Below, one piece after another: positions 9,355 to 18,587 of a DNA stretch of 64,000 bases. The first letter of the stretch is position 1, and every line of letters starts with the position of its first letter. The position numbers and the translations under genes were made by a program. The notes under the pieces were generated by a model that made no database searches, was not told the DNA's origin, and saw nothing but the letters and a program-made list of their open reading frames with translations. Source of the stretch: CAVORB01 sp963736235 (GTDB lineage Bacteria; Pseudomonadota; Gammaproteobacteria; Chromatiales; Chromatiaceae); assembly GCA_963736235.1 (NCBI GenBank), contig CAVTOR010000005.1, positions 434,001-498,000 of the forward strand, in the 5' to 3' direction.

Positions 9355-9440
9355 GGAGACGCTGAGCATTGGCCATCCTGGCCCAGATCAGCACGCCATC
9401 CAAAAAGCGCGGATCTTGGATGGCTTTATTTTCAAGCGCT
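9355..9440. repeat. Structured dispersed repeat, copy 1 (short and divergent)
   Basis: This segment matches the left half of two longer copies at 29850-29997 and 52437-52587. It begins GGAGACGCTGA and contains the GGCCATCCTGGCC hairpin and then a second hairpin with arms CCATCCAA and TTGGATGG. In the other copies that second stem is CCACCCAA/TTGGGTGG, so a change in one arm is matched in the other. The right half and right terminal repeat are missing. It lies between two leftward genes. Confidence 0.75.
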
Positions 9441-9458
9441 CAGTTGATCTGGGTCTAC

Positions 9459-9866
9459 CTAGAACACGCCCCTTGAGTTGAGGTACTTTCCCAGATCACG
9501 GTCGCGCTCGAGCAGATGCCTGGCCACCCAGTCGTCATTGATGTCGCCGCCCGGATCGAAACCGACGGAAACCTTGTCGCGGACGGTGGTCAGTAGCGCC
9601 TGTAAGCCGGCCAGCAACTCCTTGTGCGCGGTGCGATGTTCCGCGTAACCGGGAAAGTCGTACTTGAGCATCAACTCTTCTTCGGTCGCGAAATGTAATC
9701 GCGTGAATCCCACCAACTCGTTGAGGGCGATGAAGAGATCCTCGCCCGCTGAGTCCGATTCGGCGGTCTCGTGGAGTCGTCCGACCAGTTCTGCCAATCT
9801 GCGATGCTGCTTATCCATGACCGATACATTGACGAGGTATTCGTCTTTCCAAATCAGTGCCGCCAT
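9459..9866 (-). CDS. Bacteriohemerythrin
   Basis: This 135-residue protein is a single-domain hemerythrin, a four-helix bundle whose non-heme di-iron centre binds O2 reversibly. The iron-ligand pattern is visible: DKQHRRL, then LHFATEEELM, AEHRTAHKELL, and HLLERDRDLGKYL near the C-terminus. The frame is open further upstream, but the ATG at 9866 follows a strong AGGAGGT ribosome site by six bases, so this start was chosen. Such proteins deliver or sense O2 in microaerobic or motile bacteria. It is divergent from the CBS/transporter set. Confidence 0.9.
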   Translation of the reverse strand: MAALIWKDEYLVNVSVMDKQHRRLAELVGRLHETAESDSAGEDLFIALNELVGFTRLHFATEEELMLKYDFPGYAEHRTAHKELLAGLQALLTTVRDKVSVGFDPGGDINDDWVARHLLERDRDLGKYLNSRGVF

Positions 9867-10220
9867 TGATCCACCTCCTCTCGTTTTTTCTTGGCGCCGC
9901 GTCTGGCGCGGGCTCCTCCATCCTGACCGTCCCGCCCAGCGCGCTCTTGCGTGATGGGCCGGCCCGCGGTCGGCGAGTGGCCGCATGCTCAGGTTGCACC
10001 GGTTCCGTGGCTCCGCCTTGACACACCCTGCTTCAGCGGGTGGCCGGGTAAGGCGTCGAATCCAATGGTAATATAACCGTAACAAGCAGAAAAACCCGGC
10101 AACTGGACTTTCACCGCTCCTAAAAGGTGATAAGTTGTGGTCGAGATCCGGGTCCGTCGGTAAGTCCGGATCGCTGGCGCCACCCGAACCCAACTTGCAA
10201 ACGACATTTCCCCTCGACCC
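9867..10220. other. Intergenic region with a candidate Pho box
   Basis: This 354-base gap separates the divergent hemerythrin and CBS-protein genes. It holds the 7-4-7 direct repeat at 10066-10083 described separately. No other gene-like frame with a ribosome site was seen. Confidence 0.5.
10066..10083 (+). promoter_or_regulatory. Candidate PhoB box (TGGTAAT-N4-CCGTAAC)
   Basis: Two 7-base half-sites, TGGTAAT and CCGTAAC, are separated by 4 bases. This is the spacing of the PhoB box (two 7-bp repeats with 11-bp period). It lies 138 bases before the CBS gene at 10221. The same layout appears at 21919, 25719 and 57367. The half-sites differ from the E. coli CTGTCAT consensus, so the assignment is inferred. 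Confidence 0.4.
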
Positions 10221-10760
10221 ATGACTGCGAAGACGATCATGTCTACCGACCCCGTGACGGTGACGACCGACGTCACCGTTGCCGATGCCTTACTTAAGAT
10301 GAGCAAGCACCGGGTCCACAACATTCCCGTCGTGGATGCTGACGGCTCCTTCGTCGGGCTGGTGAGCCTGCGCTGGCTGACCCATGAGCTGCTGCCCACC
10401 GCCGCACGCGTGGACGAGGAAAGCTTCCACATGGATATCGGCTTCCTGGGCGACGGCTCGGACGAGTATCTGCAGCGCTTGCGCGAGATCGGACGGCGGC
10501 CGGTCACTGCCCTGCTCGAGAAGAAGAAAAAGCTTCGCCTCTGCACCCCGGACACCCCAATCCCCAAATTGCTGCAGCTTCTCTCCGAGAACCCGACCAG
10601 CCTTCCGGTGCTGGTGGTCGAGGGTAAGCGCAAGCGGGTCGTCGGCATGGTCTCCAACTGGGATGTGCTGACCAAGCTGGCGGTGACCCTGTTGACCGCG
10701 GAGGCCGATCATGCCACCGGGCCGGACGCTGGCGAACAAGACGCGGGCGAGGGGGCATGA
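10221..10760 (+). CDS. CBS-domain pair protein
   Basis: This 179-residue cytoplasmic protein has two CBS motifs. The first starts at residue 1 (TAKTIMSTDPVTVTTDVTV, then HRVHNIPVVDADGSFVGLVS). The second is around residues 105-160 (CTPDTPIPKLLQLL, then SLPVLVVEGKRKRVVGMVSN). CBS pairs usually bind adenine nucleotides and report energy state. Its TGA at 10758-10760 is one base before the ATG of the next gene, a membrane permease, so the two are probably translated together. It may regulate that transporter. Confidence 0.85.
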   Translation: MTAKTIMSTDPVTVTTDVTVADALLKMSKHRVHNIPVVDADGSFVGLVSLRWLTHELLPTAARVDEESFHMDIGFLGDGSDEYLQRLREIGRRPVTALLEKKKKLRLCTPDTPIPKLLQLLSENPTSLPVLVVEGKRKRVVGMVSNWDVLTKLAVTLLTAEADHATGPDAGEQDAGEGA

Positions 10761-10761
10761 G

Positions 10762-12136
10762 ATGACCACAGAGCACGCCACGGCGGACATCCTCGGTATG
10801 AGCCCGGTGTTGGTCGCATCGGTGCTGTTCGTCGGAACCTACGCCGTCATCGTCTCGGAGAAGATCAACCGCGCCATCGTCGCCCTGATCGGCGCCGGCT
10901 TGATGATCGTCCTGGGGGTCCTCAACCAAGAGGCGGCGATCCGCGGCATCGATTTCAATACCCTGGGCCTGCTGGCTGGGATGATGGTCATCGTTGCCGT
11001 GTCCAGGCGTAGCGGTGTCTTCCAGTACGTGGCCGTGTGGTCCGCAAAGCGGGTGCAGGCGAGGCCCTGGGGCATCCTGGTCATGCTCTCCATTGTCACT
11101 GCGGTGTTCTCGGCCCTGTTGGACAACGTCACCACCGTGCTCCTGATCGCACCCGTGACGCTCCTGATCACCGAGGAGCTGCAGGATGAACCCCTACCCT
11201 TACCTGTTCGCCGAGATCTTCGCCTCCAACATCGGTGGCACCGCGACCCTGATCGGCGATCCGCCGAATATCATGATCGGGTCGGCGGTCAAGCTGAGCT
11301 TCAATGACTTCCTGTTCAACCTGGCGCCTATCACCCCGGTGATCATGGTGGTCACCCTGGGGGTCATCTACCTGGTCTGGGGCCGCGGCATGCACGCGAG
11401 CGACGCGGCGCGGGAGCGGGTCATGAGCTTCAACGAGCGCGAGGCGATCACCGATCCGTCCTGCTCAAGCAGTCGCTGTTCGTCATCTCCCTGGTCGTGC
11501 TGGGCTTCGTCTTCGCCCATGGCCTCGCACCTGGAGCCCGCGACCATCGCCATGGCCGGCGCGGCGCTGCTGCTGTTGTTGACCAGCCTGGGGAATGACC
11601 CCGAGGAGCAGTCAGAGCACGTGCACAAGAGCTTCGGCGAGGTGGAGTGGGTGACCATCTTCTTCTTCGTCGGCCTGTTCATCCTGGTCCACGGGCTGGA
11701 GCGCGTTGGCATCCTGGAGATGCTGGCACACCAGGTGGTGGACCTGACGGGGGGCGACCTGACCCTGACCGCCCTGGCCGTGATCTGGGTGTCGGCGATT
11801 TTCTCCGCCATCGTGGACAACATCCCGTTCGTCGCCACCATGATCCCGATGATCAAGTCCATGGCGCCGACTTTCGGCGGCGCGGAGAATCTGATGCCGC
11901 TCTGGTGGTCCCTGGCCCTGGGGGCATGTCTCGGCGGTAACGGCTCCCTGGTTGGGGCGAGCGCGAACCTGATCGTGGCGGGCTACGCGGAACGGGCGGG
12001 GCATCGCATCGAGTTTCTCAAGTTCATGGCGCTTGCGTTTCCGCTGATGCTGGTGAGTATCGTCATTGCGAGCATCTACGTGTATGTCCGATATCTCTGG
12101 AGCGCATGGACGCCAGCAACGGAGGCCACGACGTGA
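10762..12136 (+). pseudogene. NhaD/ArsB-type (SLC13 superfamily) ion permease, frameshifted
   Basis: Pieced together, the frames encode a permease of about 458 residues of the ion transporter superfamily (NhaD/ArsB/citrate type). Diagnostic segments are SALLDNVTTVLLIAPVTLLI in the first part and IVDNIPFVATMIPMIKSM in the second, the paired 'DN' re-entrant motifs, plus ASNIGGTATLIGDPPNIMIG. Three frame changes break it: near 11182 (after EELQ), near 11458 (after EAITDP) and near 11528 (before HLEPATIAMAGAA). The segment between the last two reads correctly in another frame (LLKQSLFVISLVVLGFVFAH), so sequence errors are more likely than decay. The ATG at 10762 has GAGGGGG upstream. Confidence 0.8.
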
Positions 12137-12601
12137 ACGTCGAGTCGGTGATGATCGAGACCGGGGTTGCGCACCCTGGGATGCTGGTGCGGGAGTTTTT
12201 CGAGGTCTGCGGCCGCGCGCAGGTGCAGGCCCTGCCTTTCGTCGACGAGGACGGGGCGGATCAGCGGCCGGGTGACGCTGAAGAACGTTCTGCGCATGTC
12301 CTGCCTGCCGGAGCACGTGGTCGAGCTGGCGCCCCTGCTCAATCCCAAGATGTCCTGTGTCGAGCATGCCGAGGACAAGGCGCGCGAGATCCTGTGCTGC
12401 TCCGATAGAGCCCTTTGTCCAGGGACTGCACAAGACCATCGCCTCGGACGCCCCCCTGATCAAGGCGTGGCGCTCATGGAGAGGAACGACACCAGCTACA
12501 TCTTCGTGGTGGACGACGGCGTCTACCGCGGCACCATCACCATCCAGGGCATCGCGGCGACGATGTCGGAGCTGGCGGTGTGTATCCGCAAGGGTCAATG
12601 A
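12133..12601 (+). pseudogene. Second CBS-domain protein, frameshifted
   Basis: The probable start is GTG at 12133, overlapping the permease stop (GTGA). Read through three indels, the product is about 155 residues with two CBS motifs: VNVESVMIETGVAHPGMLVR with LPFVDEDG, then LIKA...LMERNDTSYIFVVDDGVYRG. Frame changes are near 12257 (one extra G in a GGGG run), near 12400 and near 12470. Together with the upstream CBS protein it brackets the permease, suggesting both report nucleotide status to transport. Confidence 0.65.
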
Positions 12602-12622
12602 GCAGACGGAAGTCCCGATCCC

Positions 12623-13890
12623 GTGAGCGCTCGGGCGCCTGTAAGGATATTCACGCGCTGTGTGCAGCGGGAGGACCTGAGCCGTTGGCGGCGCAAGCTG
12701 TTTGTCGTCGAATCAGGGACCGGGCAAAAGATCCCCTTTCTGCGCGGCATCCTGGTGCAGTCGCTGGTGGCGGCGGGTCTCTCCTTCGCTGACGCCTACG
12801 AGGTCGCGCAACGCGTGCGCGGAGCGGCTGGACAAGCAGGCCGAGCCCGTGGACACGGCTGGTCTCCGCCGCCTGGTCGGCGAGGAGCTGGAGCAACGCC
12901 TCGGCAAGGAGCCCGGTTGGCCTATGACGCCGGTGATCAGCGGGAACGGCCGATCCTGATCCGCAAAGCCGTGCGCGAAGAAATATTCTCCGTCGGCGTC
13001 CTCACCCGTCACCTGGAAGGCTGCGGTATCCGCCACGACCAGGCAGCGCGGGGCGCGCGACTGGTGCAGGCCTCCCTGCGGGAGCGCGAGGACGCGGTGG
13101 TGGATCATCGGGAGCTGCGCCGCATCATCTTCGAGACCCTGAGAAACGAGTGCTGCGTCGGAGGCCGGCGGACCGCTTTCTCTCCCGCTGCCGCTTCAAC
13201 GACAGCGGCGAGTCCCTGATCATCCTCATCGGCGGCGCCACCGGTGCCGGGAAGAGCACCGATCGCCGCCCGTCTGGCCTATCTGCTCGACATCGTCCGC
13301 ACCCAGTCCACCGACATGATGCGGGAGATCATTCGCTGCTATCTGGTCCCGCACGTTTCCCCCACCCTGGGATATTCCAGCTTCGATGCCTGGAGGGGGC
13401 TGCCGCAGTGGAGCCGCTGCTCGGGGCCGCGGCGGCCGACAATCCCGTGGTTACCGGCTTTCTGGCCCAATTCGGGACGGTCCGCGTGGCGCTCGAGGCC
13501 ACCATCCTGCGCGCCGTCAAGGAGCGCCACGATCTGATCGTGGATGGCGTGCACGTTCTGCCCTCCCACCTGGACTTGGCGGGTATCGCGGATAAGGCGG
13601 TGGTGGTGCCGCTGGTGCTTGCGGTCACCACCCTTGCCAAGCTGGACGACCATCTGGTGCGGCGCAGCCGGGAGCAGCCGGATCGGGACTCGGAGCTCCA
13701 CCGCAGCACGCTCGACGGCATCTGGCAGCTGCAGACCTTCATGGTGGATCAGGCCGAGAGGGCGGGCATTCCGGTCATCGTAAACTGGAACGTCGAGCAG
13801 ACGGTGCAGCTGGTCATGGACGAGGTGATGGGCCGCATCGGCGCCCGGTACCCGCCTGACCCCTCGTCGCTCGCCTGGATGAGCCCATGA
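12623..13890 (+). pseudogene. ATP-cone + P-loop kinase (2-phosphoglycerate-kinase-like), frameshifted
   Basis: This is a frameshifted paralogue of the intact gene at 60719-61894. N-terminal ATP-cone-like segments (FVVESGTGQKIPFLRGILVQ; then ILIRKAVREEIFSVGVLTRH) precede a P-loop kinase domain with Walker A GGATGAGKST, DIVRTQSTDMMREII and DGVHVLPSHL. Five frame changes occur, near 12822, 12918, 13150, 13260 and 13405. All fragments stay collinear with the intact copy, so sequence errors are likely. Related archaeal enzymes phosphorylate 2-phosphoglycerate, but the bacterial substrate is not known. The end overlaps the next gene by ATGA. Confidence 0.7.
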
Positions 13891-15953
13891 CCCGGGTGAC
13901 CTCGGGCTGGAGGACGAAGGGCGGCGACGTCGAAGTCGCCGGCCAGGACGCGGACGGTTCGGCACGCGAGGAGAAGGAGCGGGCGGGGTCAGCGCTCGCG
14001 GAGCACAACGGCCGATGGACCTATGCGCCCATCATCCTGGTGGCGGTCATCGGCGTCACGGTCACCTGGCTGGTGTTCGCCCAGATCACCGACCTGGAGC
14101 AGCAGCGGCGCCTCAGCGCATTCTCCGAGGCCGCCCGCGACCGCCTGCTGGTGGTGCAACGGGAATTGGCTTATGCCCTGGGCATGGTTCAGGACATCGG
14201 CGGTTTTTTCGAGGCGTCGCGGCGCGTGACCCGGCGGCAGTTTCGCGAGTTCGTGGGGCCGGCCCTGCGGCGGAACTCCTGGATACAGGCCCTTGCTTGG
14301 GTGCCGCGGGTCGAGGCGGAGGAGCGCGAGGATTTTCTCGCGCGTGCGCGCAGGTCCTTTCCACCGTTTCGAATGCTAGAGACGGGAGCGGGCGGGGAAC
14401 TCATGGAGGCGGCGGAGCGGCCGGTGCACTATCCGGTCCTGTACGTGCAGCCCTATACCGAGAACAAGGACCTGCTCGGCCTTGACCTGGCGTCGAACCC
14501 GCAGGTGCTCGGGGGCCCGGCGGATGCTGCGGCAAGCAGGGCCATCCGTGTGTCGGACCCGAGGCCTCTCGCTGCACCGGACGACAATCGGTACGGCCTT
14601 ACGGTATCCGTGCCGGTGTTCGAGCGGGGCGACGCAGTAGACGGGGATCTGGCCGCCGATGACTTGGGAACCGCGGTGCCCGAGCAAGAGCGGGCGCAAC
14701 AGGGGTTCGCGCTCGGCCTTTTCCGGGTGGGTGAGCTCGTGGAGCAGGCGCTGTCGAATTTGGGAGCCGCCGGCGTCGATATGCGCTTTTACGCCGCCGA
14801 GCCCACGGTAGACTCGACGCCCTTCTATGTTCACTCCTCGCGCGCCCGGTTCGAGGACACGTTCGGCGCCGATGATGACGGGGAACTGGTGGGCCATCCC
14901 GCCTACATCGGAGAGATCCCGGTCGGAGACCGGATGTGGAGCGTCGTGTGCAATCCGGTACCCGGTTACTTCGAGCCGGATTACTGGAGCAGCCGTCTCA
15001 TTCTCGGCGGTGGCCTGGCGTTCACGGTGCTGGCTTGCGTCTACCTGTTCACCATGATCGGCAGGGCGCAGGAGGTGCGGCGGTTGGTGGCGCAACGGAC
15101 CCTGGAGCTGGAGCGTACCAACTCGGCGCTGAACAACGAGATCACGGAACGACGGCGTGCGGAGCGGGCCTTGCAGATGCTCAACATCACCCTGGAGCAT
15201 CGGGTGGCGCGGCGCACCGCAGAGGCCGAACGCCGAGCCCGGGACCTCGAGCAGTTCGCCTATGTCGCCTCGCACGATCTCAAGGCCCCCTTGCGCGGTA
15301 TCTCCAATCTGGCCGGCTGGCTTAAGGAAGACCTGAAAGACAAGCTGACGCCCGAGACCGCCGAGCAGCTCGGTCTCCTGCGCGACCGCGTTGCGCGCAT
15401 GCACGCCCTGGTCGAGGGCGTGCTGGCCTATTCGCGCATTGGTCGCGCCGAGGGGTCGGTGGAGGATGTCGATACCGCGAAGCTGGTCGCCGATACCGTC
15501 GACTCGATCGCCCCGCCTCCTGGCTTTCGGGTCGAGGTCGCACCTGGGATGCCGCGACTTTCTACCGACCGCTTGCATTTGGGGCAGGTGTTCGCAAACC
15601 TCATCGGCAATGCCATCCATCACCATGATCGGGACCACGGCGTGGTGCGGGTCTCCGGGCGAGACTTGGGAGACCGTTGTGAGTTTCAGGTCGCTGATGA
15701 CGGACCGGGTATACTCCCGGAGTATCAGGACAAGGTCTTTCTCATGTTTCAAACTCTCACGGTCAAGGACTCCGGCGGCAATACCGGCATCGGTCTGGCC
15801 TTGGTGAAGAAGCTCGTGGAGGAGCACGGCGGGACCATCACCCTGAGCTCAGGGCGAGGAAGAGGCACGCGATTCGAGTTCGCCTGGCTCAAGCAGGAAA
15901 AGGAGCAGGGTTCCTACGAGGAAGCAAACGCAGCGTTCGGGGAAAAGCGATGA
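13887..15953 (+). CDS. CHASE-domain sensor histidine kinase
   Basis: This 688-residue membrane kinase has TM1 at about residues 47-68, a periplasmic CHASE domain (about 75-320; segments LGMVQDIGGFFEASRRVT and WIQALAWVPRVEAEER), TM2 near 370-390 and a coiled coil. Its HisKA domain has the phosphorylated His in VASHDLKAPLRG near residue 461, and its HATPase domain has NLIGNAIHHHD and GIGLALVKKLVEEHGG. CHASE domains bind small extracellular ligands. Its end overlaps the response regulator by ATGA, so the two form a phosphorelay pair. It is the fifth gene of the run that starts at 10221. Confidence 0.9.
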   Translation: MTRVTSGWRTKGGDVEVAGQDADGSAREEKERAGSALAEHNGRWTYAPIILVAVIGVTVTWLVFAQITDLEQQRRLSAFSEAARDRLLVVQRELAYALGMVQDIGGFFEASRRVTRRQFREFVGPALRRNSWIQALAWVPRVEAEEREDFLARARRSFPPFRMLETGAGGELMEAAERPVHYPVLYVQPYTENKDLLGLDLASNPQVLGGPADAAASRAIRVSDPRPLAAPDDNRYGLTVSVPVFERGDAVDGDLAADDLGTAVPEQERAQQGFALGLFRVGELVEQALSNLGAAGVDMRFYAAEPTVDSTPFYVHSSRARFEDTFGADDDGELVGHPAYIGEIPVGDRMWSVVCNPVPGYFEPDYWSSRLILGGGLAFTVLACVYLFTMIGRAQEVRRLVAQRTLELERTNSALNNEITERRRAERALQMLNITLEHRVARRTAEAERRARDLEQFAYVASHDLKAPLRGISNLAGWLKEDLKDKLTPETAEQLGLLRDRVARMHALVEGVLAYSRIGRAEGSVEDVDTAKLVADTVDSIAPPPGFRVEVAPGMPRLSTDRLHLGQVFANLIGNAIHHHDRDHGVVRVSGRDLGDRCEFQVADDGPGILPEYQDKVFLMFQTLTVKDSGGNTGIGLALVKKLVEEHGGTITLSSGRGRGTRFEFAWLKQEKEQGSYEEANAAFGEKR

Positions 15954-16369
15954 TCGACGAGACGGCCGGCATCCTGCTGGTGGAGGATGATCGTGTGGAT
16001 GTGATGACGGTGCAGCGGGCATTGAAAAAACACGCCATCGGCAACCCCCTGCACGTCACGCGCACCGCGACCGACGCGCTGGCGATGTTGCGCGGCGAGG
16101 GTCAGGCCAAGATCTCTCCTTTGCCGGCATTGATCCTGCTGGATCTCAACCTTCCGCGCATGAGCGGGATCGAGTTCCTGCGCGAACTGCGCGAGGATCC
16201 CGATCTGCGCCATCTCGCGGTCATTGTCCTCACTTCTTCTAACGAGCCTAACGATCGCGCCGCGGCGTTCCGTTACGATGTGGAGGACTACATCGTCAAG
16301 CCGCATTCTTTCGACGAGTTCGCCACGGCGATCCGCACCGTCATCACGGATGCCCTGACTGGAGAATGA
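15950..16369 (+). CDS. Single-domain response regulator (Rcp1-like)
   Basis: This 139-residue protein is only a receiver domain. Acidic pocket residues are in VEDDRVD (about 11-17), the phospho-acceptor Asp is D65 in LILLDLNLP, the Thr/Ser switch is in VIVLTSSNEPND and the Lys is in YIVKPHSFDEF. No output domain is present, so it must act by protein-protein contact, like Rcp1 or CheY. It is translated from a start overlapping the kinase stop and is presumably its partner. It converges with the CHAD gene. Confidence 0.93.
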   Translation: MIDETAGILLVEDDRVDVMTVQRALKKHAIGNPLHVTRTATDALAMLRGEGQAKISPLPALILLDLNLPRMSGIEFLRELREDPDLRHLAVIVLTSSNEPNDRAAAFRYDVEDYIVKPHSFDEFATAIRTVITDALTGE

Positions 16370-16379
16370 GTCGCCGGGA

Positions 16380-17341
16380 TCAGTCGCCCTTCGCCGCGCC
16401 ACCGCCGTTGTCGGAGAGGCCTTTTTCCACCAGGGATGCTTGGCCTCGACGAACTCGTCCCAATAGAGGTCGAATCGGTTCAGCATGTGGCAGAAGTCGC
16501 AGGTTCTCCAGCCGATTAGGCCGCCCGCATAGACGAGCAGCTCGTAGTCCGTTTCACCCGCCAGCAACTCTTCGAGCAGATCCTGGGTGACGGCGACGTC
16601 GTTCATGGTCCCGAGCAGATCCTGTAAGCCCTTCATGTGCGAGATGAAGATGTCCATGCCCGCGAACAGGGGACGGAAGAACTCCGCCGCGTAGCGTAGC
16701 TTCTTGCATTCGATACGCAGTTGGTGCATCGCCGCCGCGTCGTCCCGGTCCACGTGACTGCCGGCGGCGAGCACTCGCCGCTCCTGCTTGTCCAGCAGCT
16801 TGCGCGAGTAGGGAAGGATGTTCATCGACAGGCGCTTCGCCTCCTTCTTGCGTAGCTCGGCGCGTTCCCAGGCCTTGTCGTTGAGCCAGTTGCCGAAGTC
16901 TTGCTTGAACCGTCCGTAGCGCTCGCTGTCCAGCATCGACTGGACCTGCTCCGTGTAGGCACGGGCCCTGCGCTGCTCGGCGAGCAGCCGCAGCTTTTCG
17001 GCCCCGGTCAGGGGCAGCTTCGACGCAACCGCGGCCAGCCCCTCGGAAATGAATACGTCGAGGTCGCGGGCCAGTCCCAGCTCGCCTGCGATCCAGCGCA
17101 TTTCCTCTCCGATGGGTTCGGTGACTGGCTTTGGAATCGCGTTCTGGAACAGGGTGAGCGCGGAGCGCATGCGTCGAATCGTGACGCGGAACTGATGCAC
17201 GCCCTCGATATCGTCCCAAGTCCTCGCTGCCTCCTCCCACTCGGTCAGGTATGCGAAGTTGTGCGCCATGATGGTGGCGAAGGCCTCGCTGGCGGTCTGG
17301 TCCAGGCTTACTGGCGCGGGTGCTTTGGATTTGGTTGGCAT
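16380..17341 (-). CDS. CHAD-domain protein (polyphosphate binding)
   Basis: This is an alpha-helical CHAD protein. Conserved basic residues appear in HQFRVTIRRMRSALTLF near residue 50 and in MHQLRIECKKLRYAAEFFRPLF near 215. CHAD domains bind inorganic polyphosphate and occur on polyphosphate granules. The literal frame runs on to 15914, antisense through the response regulator gene. Adding one base to the A-run at about 16423-16427 (KHPWWKK) gives a natural ending, GLSDNGGGAAKGD, with a stop at 16380-16382, so the 3' extension is probably an indel artefact. The ATG at 17341 is preceded by GAGAG. Confidence 0.82.
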
Positions 17342-17485
17342 AGTCTCTCTTTCGGAACCAGGTCAGTAGTGCTCGTTATCGTGTCGGATACGGCCGCCGT
17401 GTTGCGCGTCAGGCTCGGAGTTTAACTGAAAAAGAGGCTTTTCCCCCATCCCGGGCGGGCTTTATTGTCCCCGGTTCAAGGCTGC

Positions 17486-18583
17486 CTAGCCGTACAGATA
17501 GCGCACCCGCTCGGGCGCGAGGCCGATCCAGACGGCCGTGTTCGGCTCCAAGTGCTCCCGGCCTACGTGGTGCCCGTCGTCCGCCACCAGCCGATGCTGA
17601 CCGACCGCCACCGTGTAGCGCACCAGATTGCCGAGGAACTCGCTGTCGCTCACCAGGCCGGAGAGCCACAGGCGTGCGTCCTGCGGTGGAGGATCATCGG
17701 CGGCGGGTCGGATCTCCAGGTCCTGGGGACGGAACATCGCGGACAGGGGCCCACTGTCCGTGCCGGCTGGGGCGGCGGGTAGGCGCAGGCCGTCGGTGCT
17801 CTGGAACACCGTACCGCCGGGCTCACGGACGAGCTCGCCCTCTACCAGGTTTGCGCTCCCGAGGAAGTGGGCGACGAAGCGGTTGGCCGGACGGTCGTAG
17901 AGGTCCATCGGCGAGCCCACCTGCTGCAGCAGGCCGTCGTTGAGCACGGCCATGCGGTCAGCCATGGTGTTGGCCTCTTCCTGGTCGTGGGTGACGAAAA
18001 TCGTCGTGATGCCCAAACGGCGCTGCAGGTCGCGCAGCTCGCGGCGCACCCGTACCCGCAGGTTGGCATCCAGGTTCGACAGGGGTTCGTCGAGCAGCAG
18101 CACCCGCGGCTCCACCACCAGGGTCCGGGCCAGGGCGACCCGCTGCTGCTGCCCGCCCGAGAGCTGGGACGGCCGGCGGTCCGCAAGCTCCGCCAGTCCG
18201 ACCAGATCGAGCGCGGACGCCACGCGCCGGCGCATCTCCTGACGTGGTACGCGTCGCTCCTCCAGACCGAAGGCGACGTTGCGGCCCACGCTCATGTGCG
18301 GCCACAGGGCATAGTTCTGGAACACCATGCCGATATTGCGCTTCCAGGGCGGAAGCGAGGCGACGTCCTCGCCGTCGACCAACACCCGGCCGCCCGGTCG
18401 CGGGCCGAATCCGGCGATGACGCGCAACAGGGTCGACTTGCCCGAGCCCGAGGGCCCGAGGAAGGCGAACAGCTCTCCCGGCTCGATCTCGAGGTTGATG
18501 TCCTCGAGCACGCGATGGCGCCCGAACGCCAGGCTGACGTTCTGCAGAATCACGCTGACACCGCGCTGCTCGCCCATCCCCAT
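17486..18583 (-). CDS. ABC transporter ATPase (FbpC/PotA type)
   Basis: This ATPase of about 365 residues powers the importer encoded upstream. Walker A is GPSGSGKST near residue 43, the Q-loop is VFQNYALWPHMSV, the signature is LSGGQQQRVALAR, Walker B is VLLLDEPLSNLD and the switch His is in FVTHDQEEA. A C-terminal TOBE-like domain follows (residues 245-365), as in iron(III), 2-aminoethylphosphonate and polyamine importers. The start MGMGEQ at 18583 lies five bases after the permease stop. An ATG at 18577 is also possible. The literal frame extends further upstream without support. Confidence 0.9.
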   Translation of the reverse strand: MGMGEQRGVSVILQNVSLAFGRHRVLEDINLEIEPGELFAFLGPSGSGKSTLLRVIAGFGPRPGGRVLVDGEDVASLPPWKRNIGMVFQNYALWPHMSVGRNVAFGLEERRVPRQEMRRRVASALDLVGLAELADRRPSQLSGGQQQRVALARTLVVEPRVLLLDEPLSNLDANLRVRVRRELRDLQRRLGITTIFVTHDQEEANTMADRMAVLNDGLLQQVGSPMDLYDRPANRFVAHFLGSANLVEGELVREPGGTVFQSTDGLRLPAAPAGTDSGPLSAMFRPQDLEIRPAADDPPPQDARLWLSGLVSDSEFLGNLVRYTVAVGQHRLVADDGHHVGREHLEPNTAVWIGLAPERVRYLYG

Positions 18584-18587
18584 CCCC

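Noticed and set aside
15914..16379. C-terminal extension of the CHAD protein across the response regulator gene
   Set aside because: A one-base indel in an A-run gives a natural short ending at 16380; the extension is antisense to a conserved receiver domain.
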